A DNA stretch of 64,000 nucleotides. Source: JBCAXA01 sp038534295 (GTDB lineage: Bacteria > Pseudomonadota > Gammaproteobacteria > Steroidobacterales > Woeseiaceae). The stretch is from NCBI GenBank assembly GCA_038534295.1, contig JBCAXA010000003.1, positions 1 to 64,000 of the forward strand, in the 5' to 3' direction. The position numbers and the translations under genes are program-made. How positions within the stretch are numbered: the stretch's first letter is position 1; each line of letters starts with the position of its first letter. The notes under the pieces are model-generated. The model searched no databases. It had not been told where the DNA came from and worked only from the letters and a program-made list of their open reading frames with translations. Of the stretch, positions 7,788-15,332 are shown in pieces.

Positions 7788-9074
7788 CTACGCCGCTTCC
7801 AAAATGGCGGTAACGCCCATGCCGCCGGCGGTGCAGACCGACACCAGCCCACGGCCGGAGCCTTTTTGTGCCAGCAGCTTCGCGAGCGTTGCGACGATGC
7901 GCGCGCCGGTGGCCGCGAACGGATGGCCCACGGCGATACTGGAGCCGACAACATTCAACTTTGCTCGGTCGATCGAGCCCAACGGTTCGTCGCGGCCGAG
8001 TTTGTTGCGACAGAAGTCTTCTGACTCCCACGCCGCCAGCGTTGCAAGAACCTGCGCAGCAAACGCTTCATGAATCTCGTAGAAGTCGAAATCCTGCAGC
8101 GTCAGGTTGGCGTCTTTCAGCATCTCGGACACGGAATACGCCGGCGCCATCAGGAGGCCTTCTTCGCCGACAAAATTGACCGCGGCCGCTTTGGCGAACG
8201 TGACGTAGGCCTGAATGTCGTGACCGTTGGCGCGGGCCCACTCTTCCGAGGCCACCAGCACCGATGCAGCGCCGTCGGTTAACGGAGTCGAATTTCCCGC
8301 CGTCATTGTGCCGTTCGGGCTGCGGTCGAAGACGGGCTTGAGCTTGGCCAGTTTTTCCAGCGATGTATCTGGGCGCAGGTTGTTGTCTCGGGACAGGCCA
8401 CGGAAAGGCAGGATGAGATCGTCGTAGAAACCCTCCTCGTATGCTTTGGCGGCTTTCATGTGCGAGTCGTAGGCAAGCTGGTCCTGGTCTTCGCGCGACA
8501 GCGACCATTCTTTGGCGGTGATCTCGGTGCTCTGGCCCATCGACAGTTTCGTGCGTGGTTCCTCCACACCCGGTAGCTCGGGCTTGAAATGCCGAGGCCG
8601 CAGTTTCAACCAGGGCGTCAGCCGCGCGCCGAACGATTTGGCTCGATATGCCTGCATCAGGATCTCGCGGTACTCGTCCGGATAAACGATCGGCGCATCG
8701 CTGACCGTGTCGGTGCCCGCGCCGATACCGACATCGATCTGCCCCAGTGCAATTTGATTGGCAACCTGCACGCAGCCAGACAAGCTCGTGCCGCAGGCAC
8801 GCTGCAAATCGTACGCCGGCGTGGTCGGCGCAAGGCCCGATCCCAATACGGCCTCGCGCGCCATGTTCCAATCACGCGAGTGCTTGATGACTGCGCCCAG
8901 TGCCACTTCGCCCAGTTTGTGATCGGCGAGCCCGTATTTGTCGACGAGGCCCCGCAGTGTCGCGGTCATCATCTCGAGATTCGATGCGTCCGCGTACGCA
9001 GAATGCGACCGGGCGAAAGGGATGCGCAGGCCGCCAACAATGCCGACCCGTCGTGACTTACCATCGTGCAGCAT
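7788..9074 (-). CDS. Acetyl-CoA C-acyltransferase (thiolase, FadI-like)
   Basis: 428-residue degradative-type thiolase that cleaves 3-ketoacyl-CoA in beta-oxidation. The nucleophile is Cys94 in QRACGTSLSG. The catalytic His is about 384 in AVGHPFAATGAR, and the second Cys, about 414, is in CTAGGMGVTA. The NEAF-type motif appears as EIHEAFAAQVL. The length and the motif MGQSTEITAKEW are closer to FadI of the anaerobic/trifunctional complex than to FadA. No FadJ-like partner is adjacent. ATG 9074 is used; the open frame extends to 9260, but that part opposes the MATE gene start. Confidence 0.9.
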   Translation of the reverse strand: MLHDGKSRRVGIVGGLRIPFARSHSAYADASNLEMMTATLRGLVDKYGLADHKLGEVALGAVIKHSRDWNMAREAVLGSGLAPTTPAYDLQRACGTSLSGCVQVANQIALGQIDVGIGAGTDTVSDAPIVYPDEYREILMQAYRAKSFGARLTPWLKLRPRHFKPELPGVEEPRTKLSMGQSTEITAKEWSLSREDQDQLAYDSHMKAAKAYEEGFYDDLILPFRGLSRDNNLRPDTSLEKLAKLKPVFDRSPNGTMTAGNSTPLTDGAASVLVASEEWARANGHDIQAYVTFAKAAAVNFVGEEGLLMAPAYSVSEMLKDANLTLQDFDFYEIHEAFAAQVLATLAAWESEDFCRNKLGRDEPLGSIDRAKLNVVGSSIAVGHPFAATGARIVATLAKLLAQKGSGRGLVSVCTAGGMGVTAILEAA

Positions 9075-9217
9075 CGATTGGCTCCGACTTCGTGGTTTCC
9101 AGCGCGCAGCATGCCACCGCCCTTGCGGCAGAGCCAGAAAGCTCGCGCACTTTGCGGTCGCTGCCGTCATAATCGGCGGCTTAGCCCGTCGTTCGCTGCA
9201 TCGGCAGCGAGGTAACT

Positions 9218-10621
9218 GTGTCCGCCGTATCCCCACCCAGCGAGTCGTCCGCCAAGACAAAGCCGTCTGGCGAAATCGCGCCGCTGTTGAAACTCGCCTG
9301 GCCGTTGATCGTGAACAACCTCGCGGTTTCCGCGATGAGCTTTGCCGATGCCGTCATGGCCGGTCGCCTATCGGGACGCGACCTCGCCGCTGTTGCCGTT
9401 GGTAACTCGGTCTGGAACCTGTTCTTCCTCGGTGCGATGGGTGTTCTTCTGGCGGTGTCGCCGCTGGTTTCGCAGTGCTTCGGCGCCGAGAACTACAACC
9501 GCATCGGCGCGTACGTGCGCGAAGCGCTGAAAATCGCTGCGGTGATGGGCATCGCTATCGTCGCCATCGTCTGGTTCGGTGCAGAGCCGGCGATGCGGCT
9601 GATCGGCATCGAAGCCGGGTTCCGCGACCTTGCGATCGACTACACCCGCTACATCGTCTGGGGCGCGCCGGCGATTATGTGTTTCCTGGCGATTCGCTAT
9701 GGCCTCGAGGGCATCGGCCACACGCTGCCGATCCTCATTTGTTCTTTGCTGTCGCTGGTGGTCAACGTTGCCGGCAATTTTGTCTTCATGTACGGCTATC
9801 TCGGCGCGCCAGCGCTCGGTGGCGCTGGCTGCGGTGTCGCCAGCGCGATCGCGATGTGGTTTCTGCTCGCCGCGATACTCGTCTACGTTTTCGTCGATCG
9901 GCGCTGCCAGATGCTGCGTGTGTTCACACGCCACAAGAGCCGCATCAAAAACATGAAGCAAGAAATTCTGAGTCTCGGAATTCCCATTTCGGCCAATATT
10001 CTTGCCGAGGCTGGACTGTTCATCACGGTGTCTTTGCTCATGGGTCGCCTATCGGCGAACGCGGCAGCGGCGCACCAGATTGCGCTCAACTACGCATCGA
10101 CCATGTTCATGATCCCGATGGCGCTTGCGTCCGCGATCACGGTCCGCGTTGGCCATGCGGTCGGCAGCGGTCGGCCGGACATCGCTCGGCAACGGGGCTA
10201 TGTCGGGATCGTGATTTGCGCCGGCTTCATGACGGTGTCGGCTGCGGTGTTGCTGCTGTTCAAAGATTCCATCGTGTCGCTGTATACGACCGATCAAGCG
10301 GTGGGAGCGCTCGCTGTCTCGCTGCTGTTCGTCGCCGCTGTCTTTCAAATTTCAGACGGGATTCAGGTCGGCGCCGCGGGCGCGCTACGCGGCTTCAAAG
10401 ACACCCGCATACCGCTGGTCTTCAATCTGTTTGCTTATTGGGTGGTCGGATTCACGTTGGCATACAACGCCGCCGTCGGCATCGATCCGACGCCGCGAAA
10501 TATCTGGATCGGCTTTGTGTTTGGGCTGACCGTTGCCGCCGTCTTGCTAGTGGCTCGTTACGTTTACCTGACCCGGCGGGAGATTGCCGCGGCACCAGTA
10601 AGCGAACGTGCGGCTAATTGA
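9218..10621 (+). CDS. MATE-family multidrug/toxin efflux protein (NorM-like)
   Basis: 467 residues, twelve hydrophobic segments in two halves, exporting cationic compounds against Na+ or H+. The N-half begins LLKLAWPLIVNNLAVSAMSF with AVGNSVWNLFF; the C-half repeats the pattern at SLGIPISANILAEAGLFITV. ALRGFKDTRIPL is the conserved late-loop motif. The start is GTG 9218 behind GAGGTAACT. It is divergent from the thiolase gene with a 143-bp gap. First of three MATE genes in the window. Substrate unknown. Confidence 0.92.
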   Translation: MSAVSPPSESSAKTKPSGEIAPLLKLAWPLIVNNLAVSAMSFADAVMAGRLSGRDLAAVAVGNSVWNLFFLGAMGVLLAVSPLVSQCFGAENYNRIGAYVREALKIAAVMGIAIVAIVWFGAEPAMRLIGIEAGFRDLAIDYTRYIVWGAPAIMCFLAIRYGLEGIGHTLPILICSLLSLVVNVAGNFVFMYGYLGAPALGGAGCGVASAIAMWFLLAAILVYVFVDRRCQMLRVFTRHKSRIKNMKQEILSLGIPISANILAEAGLFITVSLLMGRLSANAAAAHQIALNYASTMFMIPMALASAITVRVGHAVGSGRPDIARQRGYVGIVICAGFMTVSAAVLLLFKDSIVSLYTTDQAVGALAVSLLFVAAVFQISDGIQVGAAGALRGFKDTRIPLVFNLFAYWVVGFTLAYNAAVGIDPTPRNIWIGFVFGLTVAAVLLVARYVYLTRREIAAAPVSERAAN

Positions 10622-10961
10622 AGTTGTAGTTGCAGTAGACCTCGCCCGAGCGAATGATCACCTCGCGGTGCTTCTTACTGAGGCCAGCAACAATGTCGTG
10701 TTTCTCGGCGAGTTCTTTCAGCGGTTGCTCAAAGAAATATCGACCGCCGCGGCAGATGTCCATCTGATCGCCCGGCGCGTCGTTGTAGCAGTAGCCGGCG
10801 AAACGAGCGACACCGCGTTCGCATTCCCCGTCGCTCGCGCAGTCGGACAGTCGCTGCGCGACTTCGACGATGCACATTTCCTTATTTGCCACCGAGACGC
10901 TAGAGCCGCCGCAGGCGGATACAGCGATCGGCAGGCACAGCAGCGCAAGCAAACGATTCAT
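10614..10961 (-). CDS. Small Cys-rich predicted lipoprotein, paralogue of the next gene
   Basis: 115 residues from ATG 10961. The N-terminus MNRLLALLCLPIAVSACGG is a lipoprotein signal with the lipobox Cys at 17. The mature part has Cys in the pattern K-x-x-C-I ... AQR ... C ... C ... FA-x-x-C ... CR ... YC, which the upstream neighbour repeats. I recognise no named domain. The last 8 bases overlap the end of the MATE gene on the opposite strand, and the gap to the paralogue's stop is 11 bases, implying cotranscription. Confidence 0.72.
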   Translation of the reverse strand: MNRLLALLCLPIAVSACGGSSVSVANKEMCIVEVAQRLSDCASDGECERGVARFAGYCYNDAPGDQMDICRGGRYFFEQPLKELAEKHDIVAGLSKKHREVIIRSGEVYCNYNFN

Positions 10962-10972
10962 AAAACCGCTCC

Positions 10973-11353
10973 TCAGAGTATCGTCGAGCAGTAGGCCGAT
11001 ACGTAACCGATGACCTTTTCGCACTCGGTTCGATACGGCGTGTGCGGCTCGCAGTGGGTTTCGAATATGTCCCGGTCCTGGCCGTCGTGCCACATTTCAA
11101 TGTTCCTGCAGAACGATTCTTTCTCGCCGTCGGCCTGCTCGAGACATCGTTGCGCGAAGAGGCGAACGCCGCTGTAGCAATTGGGCGCAGAGCACTTCGT
11201 AATACGCTGGGCCGTTCCGGCTATACAACTGTCTTTCGTCGGATAGTTGTCGCGAAAGCTGGCCGCCTGTTCTTCCGGGCTTTTGCCAAGGTAATTCATG
11301 CCCAGCACAAACACGGACACGGCGGCGGCCGATGCGATAAACGGGTAGCGCAT
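10973..11353 (-). CDS. Small Cys-rich secreted or membrane-anchored protein
   Basis: 126 residues. The N-terminus MRYPFIASAAAVSVFVLGM is a signal anchor or signal peptide without a lipobox. The mature part holds about nine Cys; KDSCIAGTAQRITKC, VRLFAQRC and YVSAYC align with KEMCIVEVAQRLSDC, VARFAGYC and GEVYC of the downstream gene, so the two arose by tandem duplication. The even spacing suggests disulfide-bonded helices in the periplasm. The function is unknown. Confidence 0.7.
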   Translation of the reverse strand: MRYPFIASAAAVSVFVLGMNYLGKSPEEQAASFRDNYPTKDSCIAGTAQRITKCSAPNCYSGVRLFAQRCLEQADGEKESFCRNIEMWHDGQDRDIFETHCEPHTPYRTECEKVIGYVSAYCSTIL

Positions 11354-11422
11354 CCGTTTACCTTAATCTTGCGCGCGGGCGGATTTGTCGACCGACGTCA
11401 CGTTTCCCACCCATGGCAGGCG

Positions 11423-12721
11423 CTACTGCAAGCGGTTGTAAAAGTTGATGAGTTTGCGGGTTTGCGCATTGCGAAACACCAGTGCGCCGTTCGGCTCAAA
11501 TCCGTAGGCGTAACGTGCGACCTGCCCGTTGTCCCATTGGATCGTCAGGATGTCGCCCTGCGTCGACCAGCGTCCGCTATCGACGTCCACGGCCGTTTGA
11601 CCGTCGGCCGTCCACCGCAGGTCCTGGTTGTAGTCGCGCTTGGCGTAGTTCATGTGAGCCTGGGCGCCGTAGTGAACGGTGCCGTCCGGATTGAATACCC
11701 ACTTCAGCTGCGTGTTCGAGTAAAAGTTGGAGTTGTCGCCGTAGTCGCTACGCGAAATGCGCTCGCCGGCAAAAATGCCGACGATGCGCGGGTCGCCGGA
11801 CGCTGCGGCGGGTTGCGGCGGCGTTGCGCCTTGCGGTGAGGTTCCCCAATCGCGGTAGGCTGACAGCGAGTTTTGCGGCGTACCGGCGAACGACGTGTTC
11901 GCGCCAATCTTGATCTCGCGCTCGAGCGAAATCTGACCGCCGCCGCTCAACTGAAACACCGCGTCGCCTTGCGCCATGCTGCCCGACAGCGTAACCGTGC
12001 CATTGCCAAGCGAGCGGCGCGGCAAACCGGTGGCGACATCCACCTCAACACTGCCGGTTATGTTGCCACTGGCGCGCGAGCCATCCTTACTGTGCTCCAC
12101 TGTGCCTCGCGTGCTCAACTGGGCCACCGCTGATCCGAAGTGCTGCGAGACGCTTGTGACGCCCACATCCAGTGTCGTGATGGTGGAATCGTCTTGCGAG
12201 CGTATCTCGGCCGGCCAGCGGTCACCGACTGCAACGGCGTGTCCCGGCAACATGGCGTCGTGAAAGACGGCAAACGGCGCAATGGTGTCGAGTGCGCCGG
12301 CATCGAGGCTGATCGGTGCACCGTGCTGCGTCACGCTGGCAATTTTCTCGTTTTGCACGCGGACCTCAACGGTCTGTCCCGCGAGAACAAACGATTCACG
12401 CTGGACGGCTCCGTTGACGACCGTTTCGGTGCCGCTCGTAGGATCGAAGCTCATCCGCACAACGGCTGGGCGACCGGCGAGCGATTGCACCACGACGGCT
12501 TTGCCAGTGAGGGTAGTCGTAATCGCTTGCTGGACGTTGGCTGTCTGGCCGGACCCGCTAACCGTTAGCTGATTGTCGCTGCGCGTCGTCTCGCGAAATG
12601 CGTACGCGAGGCCATCAGGCACTCGATAGGCAAGGGTTGTCTCGGCGATGGCCGGCGGGCACACCGTGATGGCGGTGACAAATACGATAACGGCGGGCAG
12701 CGCCGAGAATTTGCGAACCAT
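11423..12721 (-). CDS. Secreted protein of unknown function
   Basis: 432 residues from ATG 12721, chosen because AGGAAGAGG lies just upstream; a TTG at 12751 is the alternative. The signal peptide is about 1-27, ending PPAIAE. The middle (about 30-280) is rich in beta-strand-like Thr/Val sequence with repeated 'TVSGSGQTANVQ...GTVTLSGS' texture, as in secreted DUF6263-type beta proteins. The C-terminal third (about 310-430) looks like a separate lipocalin-like module (GIFAGERISRSDYGD... WVFNPDGTVHYGAQ... WSTQGDILTIQWDNG). I cannot name the family. Probably periplasmic or outer-membrane associated. Confidence 0.7.
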   Translation of the reverse strand: MVRKFSALPAVIVFVTAITVCPPAIAETTLAYRVPDGLAYAFRETTRSDNQLTVSGSGQTANVQQAITTTLTGKAVVVQSLAGRPAVVRMSFDPTSGTETVVNGAVQRESFVLAGQTVEVRVQNEKIASVTQHGAPISLDAGALDTIAPFAVFHDAMLPGHAVAVGDRWPAEIRSQDDSTITTLDVGVTSVSQHFGSAVAQLSTRGTVEHSKDGSRASGNITGSVEVDVATGLPRRSLGNGTVTLSGSMAQGDAVFQLSGGGQISLEREIKIGANTSFAGTPQNSLSAYRDWGTSPQGATPPQPAAASGDPRIVGIFAGERISRSDYGDNSNFYSNTQLKWVFNPDGTVHYGAQAHMNYAKRDYNQDLRWTADGQTAVDVDSGRWSTQGDILTIQWDNGQVARYAYGFEPNGALVFRNAQTRKLINFYNRLQ

Positions 12722-12814
12722 CCGACCTCTTCCTGTGAATTCCTTTGGCAATAGGCGAAACGATTTCGCCGGTCGGACTGGTTTATTTGTTGGGGTTTGC
12801 GCGCACGGCGCTGC

Positions 12815-13456
12815 TCAGGCCTGAGCCTGGCCGAATGACGGCGCATCACCGTCTAGGTACGCCGCTTCTTCGGTGGTGTCCTCGCGACCCAGCACTTTGT
12901 TGCGATGCGGAAAGCGCCCAAAGCGCTCGACGATGTCGCGGTGCAGCTCGGCGAACTGGGTGAACGTCTCGAAAGTTTGCTCGAGCGTCGGTGACACGGA
13001 CCGCGCCAATACTCGGAAGACCTCGACGGACTTTTCTTGCACACGCAGCGATTCGGCATGTTGCATGGGCATGTAGAAAAACAGCCGCTCGATCGGTTCC
13101 AGTTCCTTGTCGAGTCCTTTGACGATGCCCTCGACGGCGATCCGCAGTGCCATCTTGTCGTGCGAGAACGCTTTGACCGAGCCTCGATAGACGTTCCGAC
13201 GAAACTGGTCCAAGAGCAGAATCAGGGCCAGACGACCGCGTGCCGATTCGGCCCAATGAATGAGTCGACCGTCCGACGCCTCGGCAATGTCGTCGGCGAA
13301 TTCGTAGCGCAGCCGCGCATCGAGCTCTGGGTCGTCGCCGAACCAAAGCTCCATACGTGCATCGATCTGCGGGGCGTCGTATTCCTTGTCCGGAAACCAG
13401 ACCCCGAGAATCTGTTCGATACGTTCATTGTCCGAATCGCTGAGCGCGTTCGTCAT
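12815..13456 (-). CDS. DUF924 family protein
   Basis: 213-residue helical protein of the DUF924 family, whose members have a TPR-like all-alpha fold and no settled function. Conserved features seen: ILGVWFPDKEYD at the N-terminus, WFGDDPELDARLRYEF, RGRLALILLLDQFRRNVYRG, ALRIAVEGI, ERLFFYMPMQHAESLRVQE, HRDIVERFGRFPHRNKVLGR and a final EEAAYLDGDAPSFGQ. These cover the complete family consensus. ATG 13456 is used. It stands alone, convergent with nothing, between a secreted-protein gene and a divergent lipoprotein gene. Confidence 0.88.
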   Translation of the reverse strand: MTNALSDSDNERIEQILGVWFPDKEYDAPQIDARMELWFGDDPELDARLRYEFADDIAEASDGRLIHWAESARGRLALILLLDQFRRNVYRGSVKAFSHDKMALRIAVEGIVKGLDKELEPIERLFFYMPMQHAESLRVQEKSVEVFRVLARSVSPTLEQTFETFTQFAELHRDIVERFGRFPHRNKVLGREDTTEEAAYLDGDAPSFGQAQA

Positions 13457-13536
13457 CGCGACGGCCTCTGGCGTTGCCCAAGCGTTTGACCGACCGCCAT
13501 AGTATAGGCGCGCCGGTAGCATTTTGAGGAATTGCT

Positions 13537-14013
13537 GTGACTTTTTGCGTCTTCGCCCGCTCGCCGGGCCATCGTTTCGCGCAGTTTGCGGCTTTATTGG
13601 TGCTTCTCGGCGCCTGCAGCGACGGTTCTTTGACACCCGAAGCGTCGATTCGGGCCTGGGTAGCGGAGTCGGAGGCGCTCGCGGAAGAAAAAGCGTTTCG
13701 CAAGCTGGCTGGGCGCGTGGCTGAGCACTATGAGGATGCACGCGGCAACGACAAGGCGCGGATCATCGCGCAGCTTCGTGCAATGACGCTGGGGCAGGCG
13801 CGGATGGAGGCGGTAACAAGCATCGACTCGATCGAGTTATTCGGCGACGATGCGGCACGGGTTACGCTGACGTTGCGCTTCGCCAGCGTCGAGAGCGAGC
13901 TACGCGGTTTCGACGTCGGTACTTATCTCGTCCAACTAGAGCTCGCGCAGGTCAGCGACGATTGGCAGGTTTATGCGGCTCGCTGGGGACGCAACGAACG
14001 CGACATGCGCTAG
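13537..14013 (+). CDS. Predicted lipoprotein of unknown function
   Basis: 158 residues starting with GTG 13537. The signal peptide ends in a lipobox, LLVLLGAC, so the mature Cys is about residue 27. The first mature part is helical (ASIRAWVAESEALAEEKAFRKLAGRVA). The rest, VTSIDSIELFGDDAARVTLTLRFA through DDWQVYAARWGR, reads as the beta-sheet of a SnoaL/NTF2-like fold. That fold is an inference. It is followed by two more lipoprotein genes in the same direction. Confidence 0.65.
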   Translation: MTFCVFARSPGHRFAQFAALLVLLGACSDGSLTPEASIRAWVAESEALAEEKAFRKLAGRVAEHYEDARGNDKARIIAQLRAMTLGQARMEAVTSIDSIELFGDDAARVTLTLRFASVESELRGFDVGTYLVQLELAQVSDDWQVYAARWGRNERDMR

Positions 14014-14046
14014 CTGGCGTCGTGAGGCAGCAAGAGGAGGGACTGC

Positions 14047-14508
14047 ATGCACTCAATATTCAAAACCACATTCCTGATCCTGACAATCGCAGGACTGGCC
14101 GCATGCGGCGGCGATGACCGCTCGGACGACACGCTCGAGCGTACCGGTGAGGCGATCGACTCGATGGCCGACGACATTGCCGACGCCACCGACGAGGCAC
14201 TGGACGCTGCCGGCGAGATGGCCGACACCGCGGTCGACAAAGCCGGTGAAATGGTCGACTCCGCCAAGCAAAAAGGCGGCGATATGGTCGACGCCGCGAA
14301 AGAGAAAGGTGGCGAAATGGTCGATGCAGCCCGTGAAAGCACCGGCGAGTTCATTGAAACGGCCAAGGACAAAGGCGGCGAGCTCGCCGATGCCGCCAAA
14401 GATGCCAGCAACAAGGCGATCGACAAGGGCGCGGAATTGATCGAGCAGGGCAAGCAGACGGCTGGCGATTTGTTGGCCGACGACGAGGACACAAATGAGC
14501 GTCACTGA
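14047..14508 (+). CDS. LEA group-3-like amphipathic-repeat lipoprotein
   Basis: 153 residues, ATG 14047 behind AAGAGGAGGG. The signal peptide ends LTIAGLAAC (lipobox Cys about 20). The remainder is almost entirely an imperfect 11-residue repeat of type D-K-A/G-G-E-M-V-D-A-A-K, with turns such as KAGEMVDSAKQKGGDMVDAA and KEKGGEMVDAARESTGEF. It is rich in Ala, Asp, Glu, Lys and Gly and lacks aromatic residues beyond the signal. This is the texture of group-3 LEA proteins and apolipoprotein-like amphipathic helices linked to desiccation or membrane protection. It overlaps the following gene by 14 bases. Confidence 0.72.
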   Translation: MHSIFKTTFLILTIAGLAACGGDDRSDDTLERTGEAIDSMADDIADATDEALDAAGEMADTAVDKAGEMVDSAKQKGGDMVDAAKEKGGEMVDAARESTGEFIETAKDKGGELADAAKDASNKAIDKGAELIEQGKQTAGDLLADDEDTNERH

Positions 14509-14995
14509 AGTGCTTCACGCCGGAAGGTCTGCTACCGGCATTGCGGTTGCTTGTCTCAGTGCTGTGCTCGTGTCTGGCTGCGCGACGCTGCAGGAGGTCG
14601 TCGATGCACCGCGCATCGAAATCACTGAGCTCAGTGTCGTTGACGCCGACTTATCCCGGCAGACGTTTCGACTCGGCCTTTCGCTCGCGAACGACAATCC
14701 GTTTCCGCTGCCGATTGCACGCATTGACTATGCGCTCGATCTCGAGGGTCAGCGCTTCGTCCAAGGATCGTCGGCGCAGGCGCTGACTATTGGCGCCGGC
14801 GCCGTCGAGCGTGTCGATCTCGCGTTCGAGACCGACCTCGTCGCCACCGCTGCGAAATTGGTACCGCTGTTCATTGCCGGCCGGTCGGAGACCCTCGACT
14901 ACCGGCTCAGCGGCGGTGTGGCCGTCGATATCCCGTTGGCGAGCGACCTATTGCGTTTCGACCAAAGCGGCAAGGTCGATCTCCTACGGGACTGA
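14495..14995 (+). CDS. LEA type 2 / WHy-domain lipoprotein
   Basis: 166 residues with a lipoprotein signal ending VLVSGCATL (Cys about 29). The mature domain RIEITELSVVDADLSRQTFR, then LSLANDNPFPLPIARIDYAL and VDLAFETDLVATAAKL, matches the LEA14-like/water-stress-hypersensitive (WHy) beta-sandwich, in which an 'NPN/F-x-x-P' loop is conserved. Bacterial versions are periplasmic lipoproteins with presumed stabilising roles. The overlap with the amphipathic-repeat gene upstream implies translational coupling of two LEA-like proteins. Confidence 0.82.
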   Translation: MSVTEVLHAGRSATGIAVACLSAVLVSGCATLQEVVDAPRIEITELSVVDADLSRQTFRLGLSLANDNPFPLPIARIDYALDLEGQRFVQGSSAQALTIGAGAVERVDLAFETDLVATAAKLVPLFIAGRSETLDYRLSGGVAVDIPLASDLLRFDQSGKVDLLRD

Positions 14996-15332
14996 AGACA
15001 CCCAAAGTTTCGCGCGTAACTTCTGAATATCGTCAGTTCGTCGGCAGCTCGGTCGACGCAATTTGTGTCGTTTCTTGCACAACGCCCTATAGGCATGCGC
15101 ATTTTCTGGGCGTAACGCCTTGATTTTCGTCTTATCTCGCGAATCCTGCGTGAATCGGCGGCGTCAGCTCAGCGGCCTTGTAACGCACTGCAACATCCTG
15201 CGGTAGACTCGATCGACGTTCGATCGCCGGCCGCGTTCCGCGCCGGTATGCAATGGCCAGCGCAGCCATCGCTACATCGGACCCCCGACAACGAGAACCA
15301 CGGACGCCGCCAACAAACGGCGCAGCGATGCC
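14996..15332 (+). other. Intergenic region upstream of gltB
   Basis: 337 bases with no convincing ORF. It must hold the promoter for gltBD, but I see no strong sigma-70 boxes, no obvious riboswitch fold and no clear terminator for the lipoprotein genes; GGGCGTAACGCC near 15108 is too short a hairpin to call. Confidence 0.5.

Noticed and set aside
9475..10617. 380-codon forward frame overlapping the MATE gene
   Set aside because: Arg/His-rich translation typical of an out-of-frame reading; the MATE frame has helices and family motifs.
15100..15120. Terminator GGGCGTAACGCC after the LEA-like genes
   Set aside because: The stem is only about four pairs and the following T run is interrupted.
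14996..15332. Glutamine or other riboswitch ahead of gltB
   Set aside because: I could not find the conserved bases or a convincing multi-stem fold in this leader.
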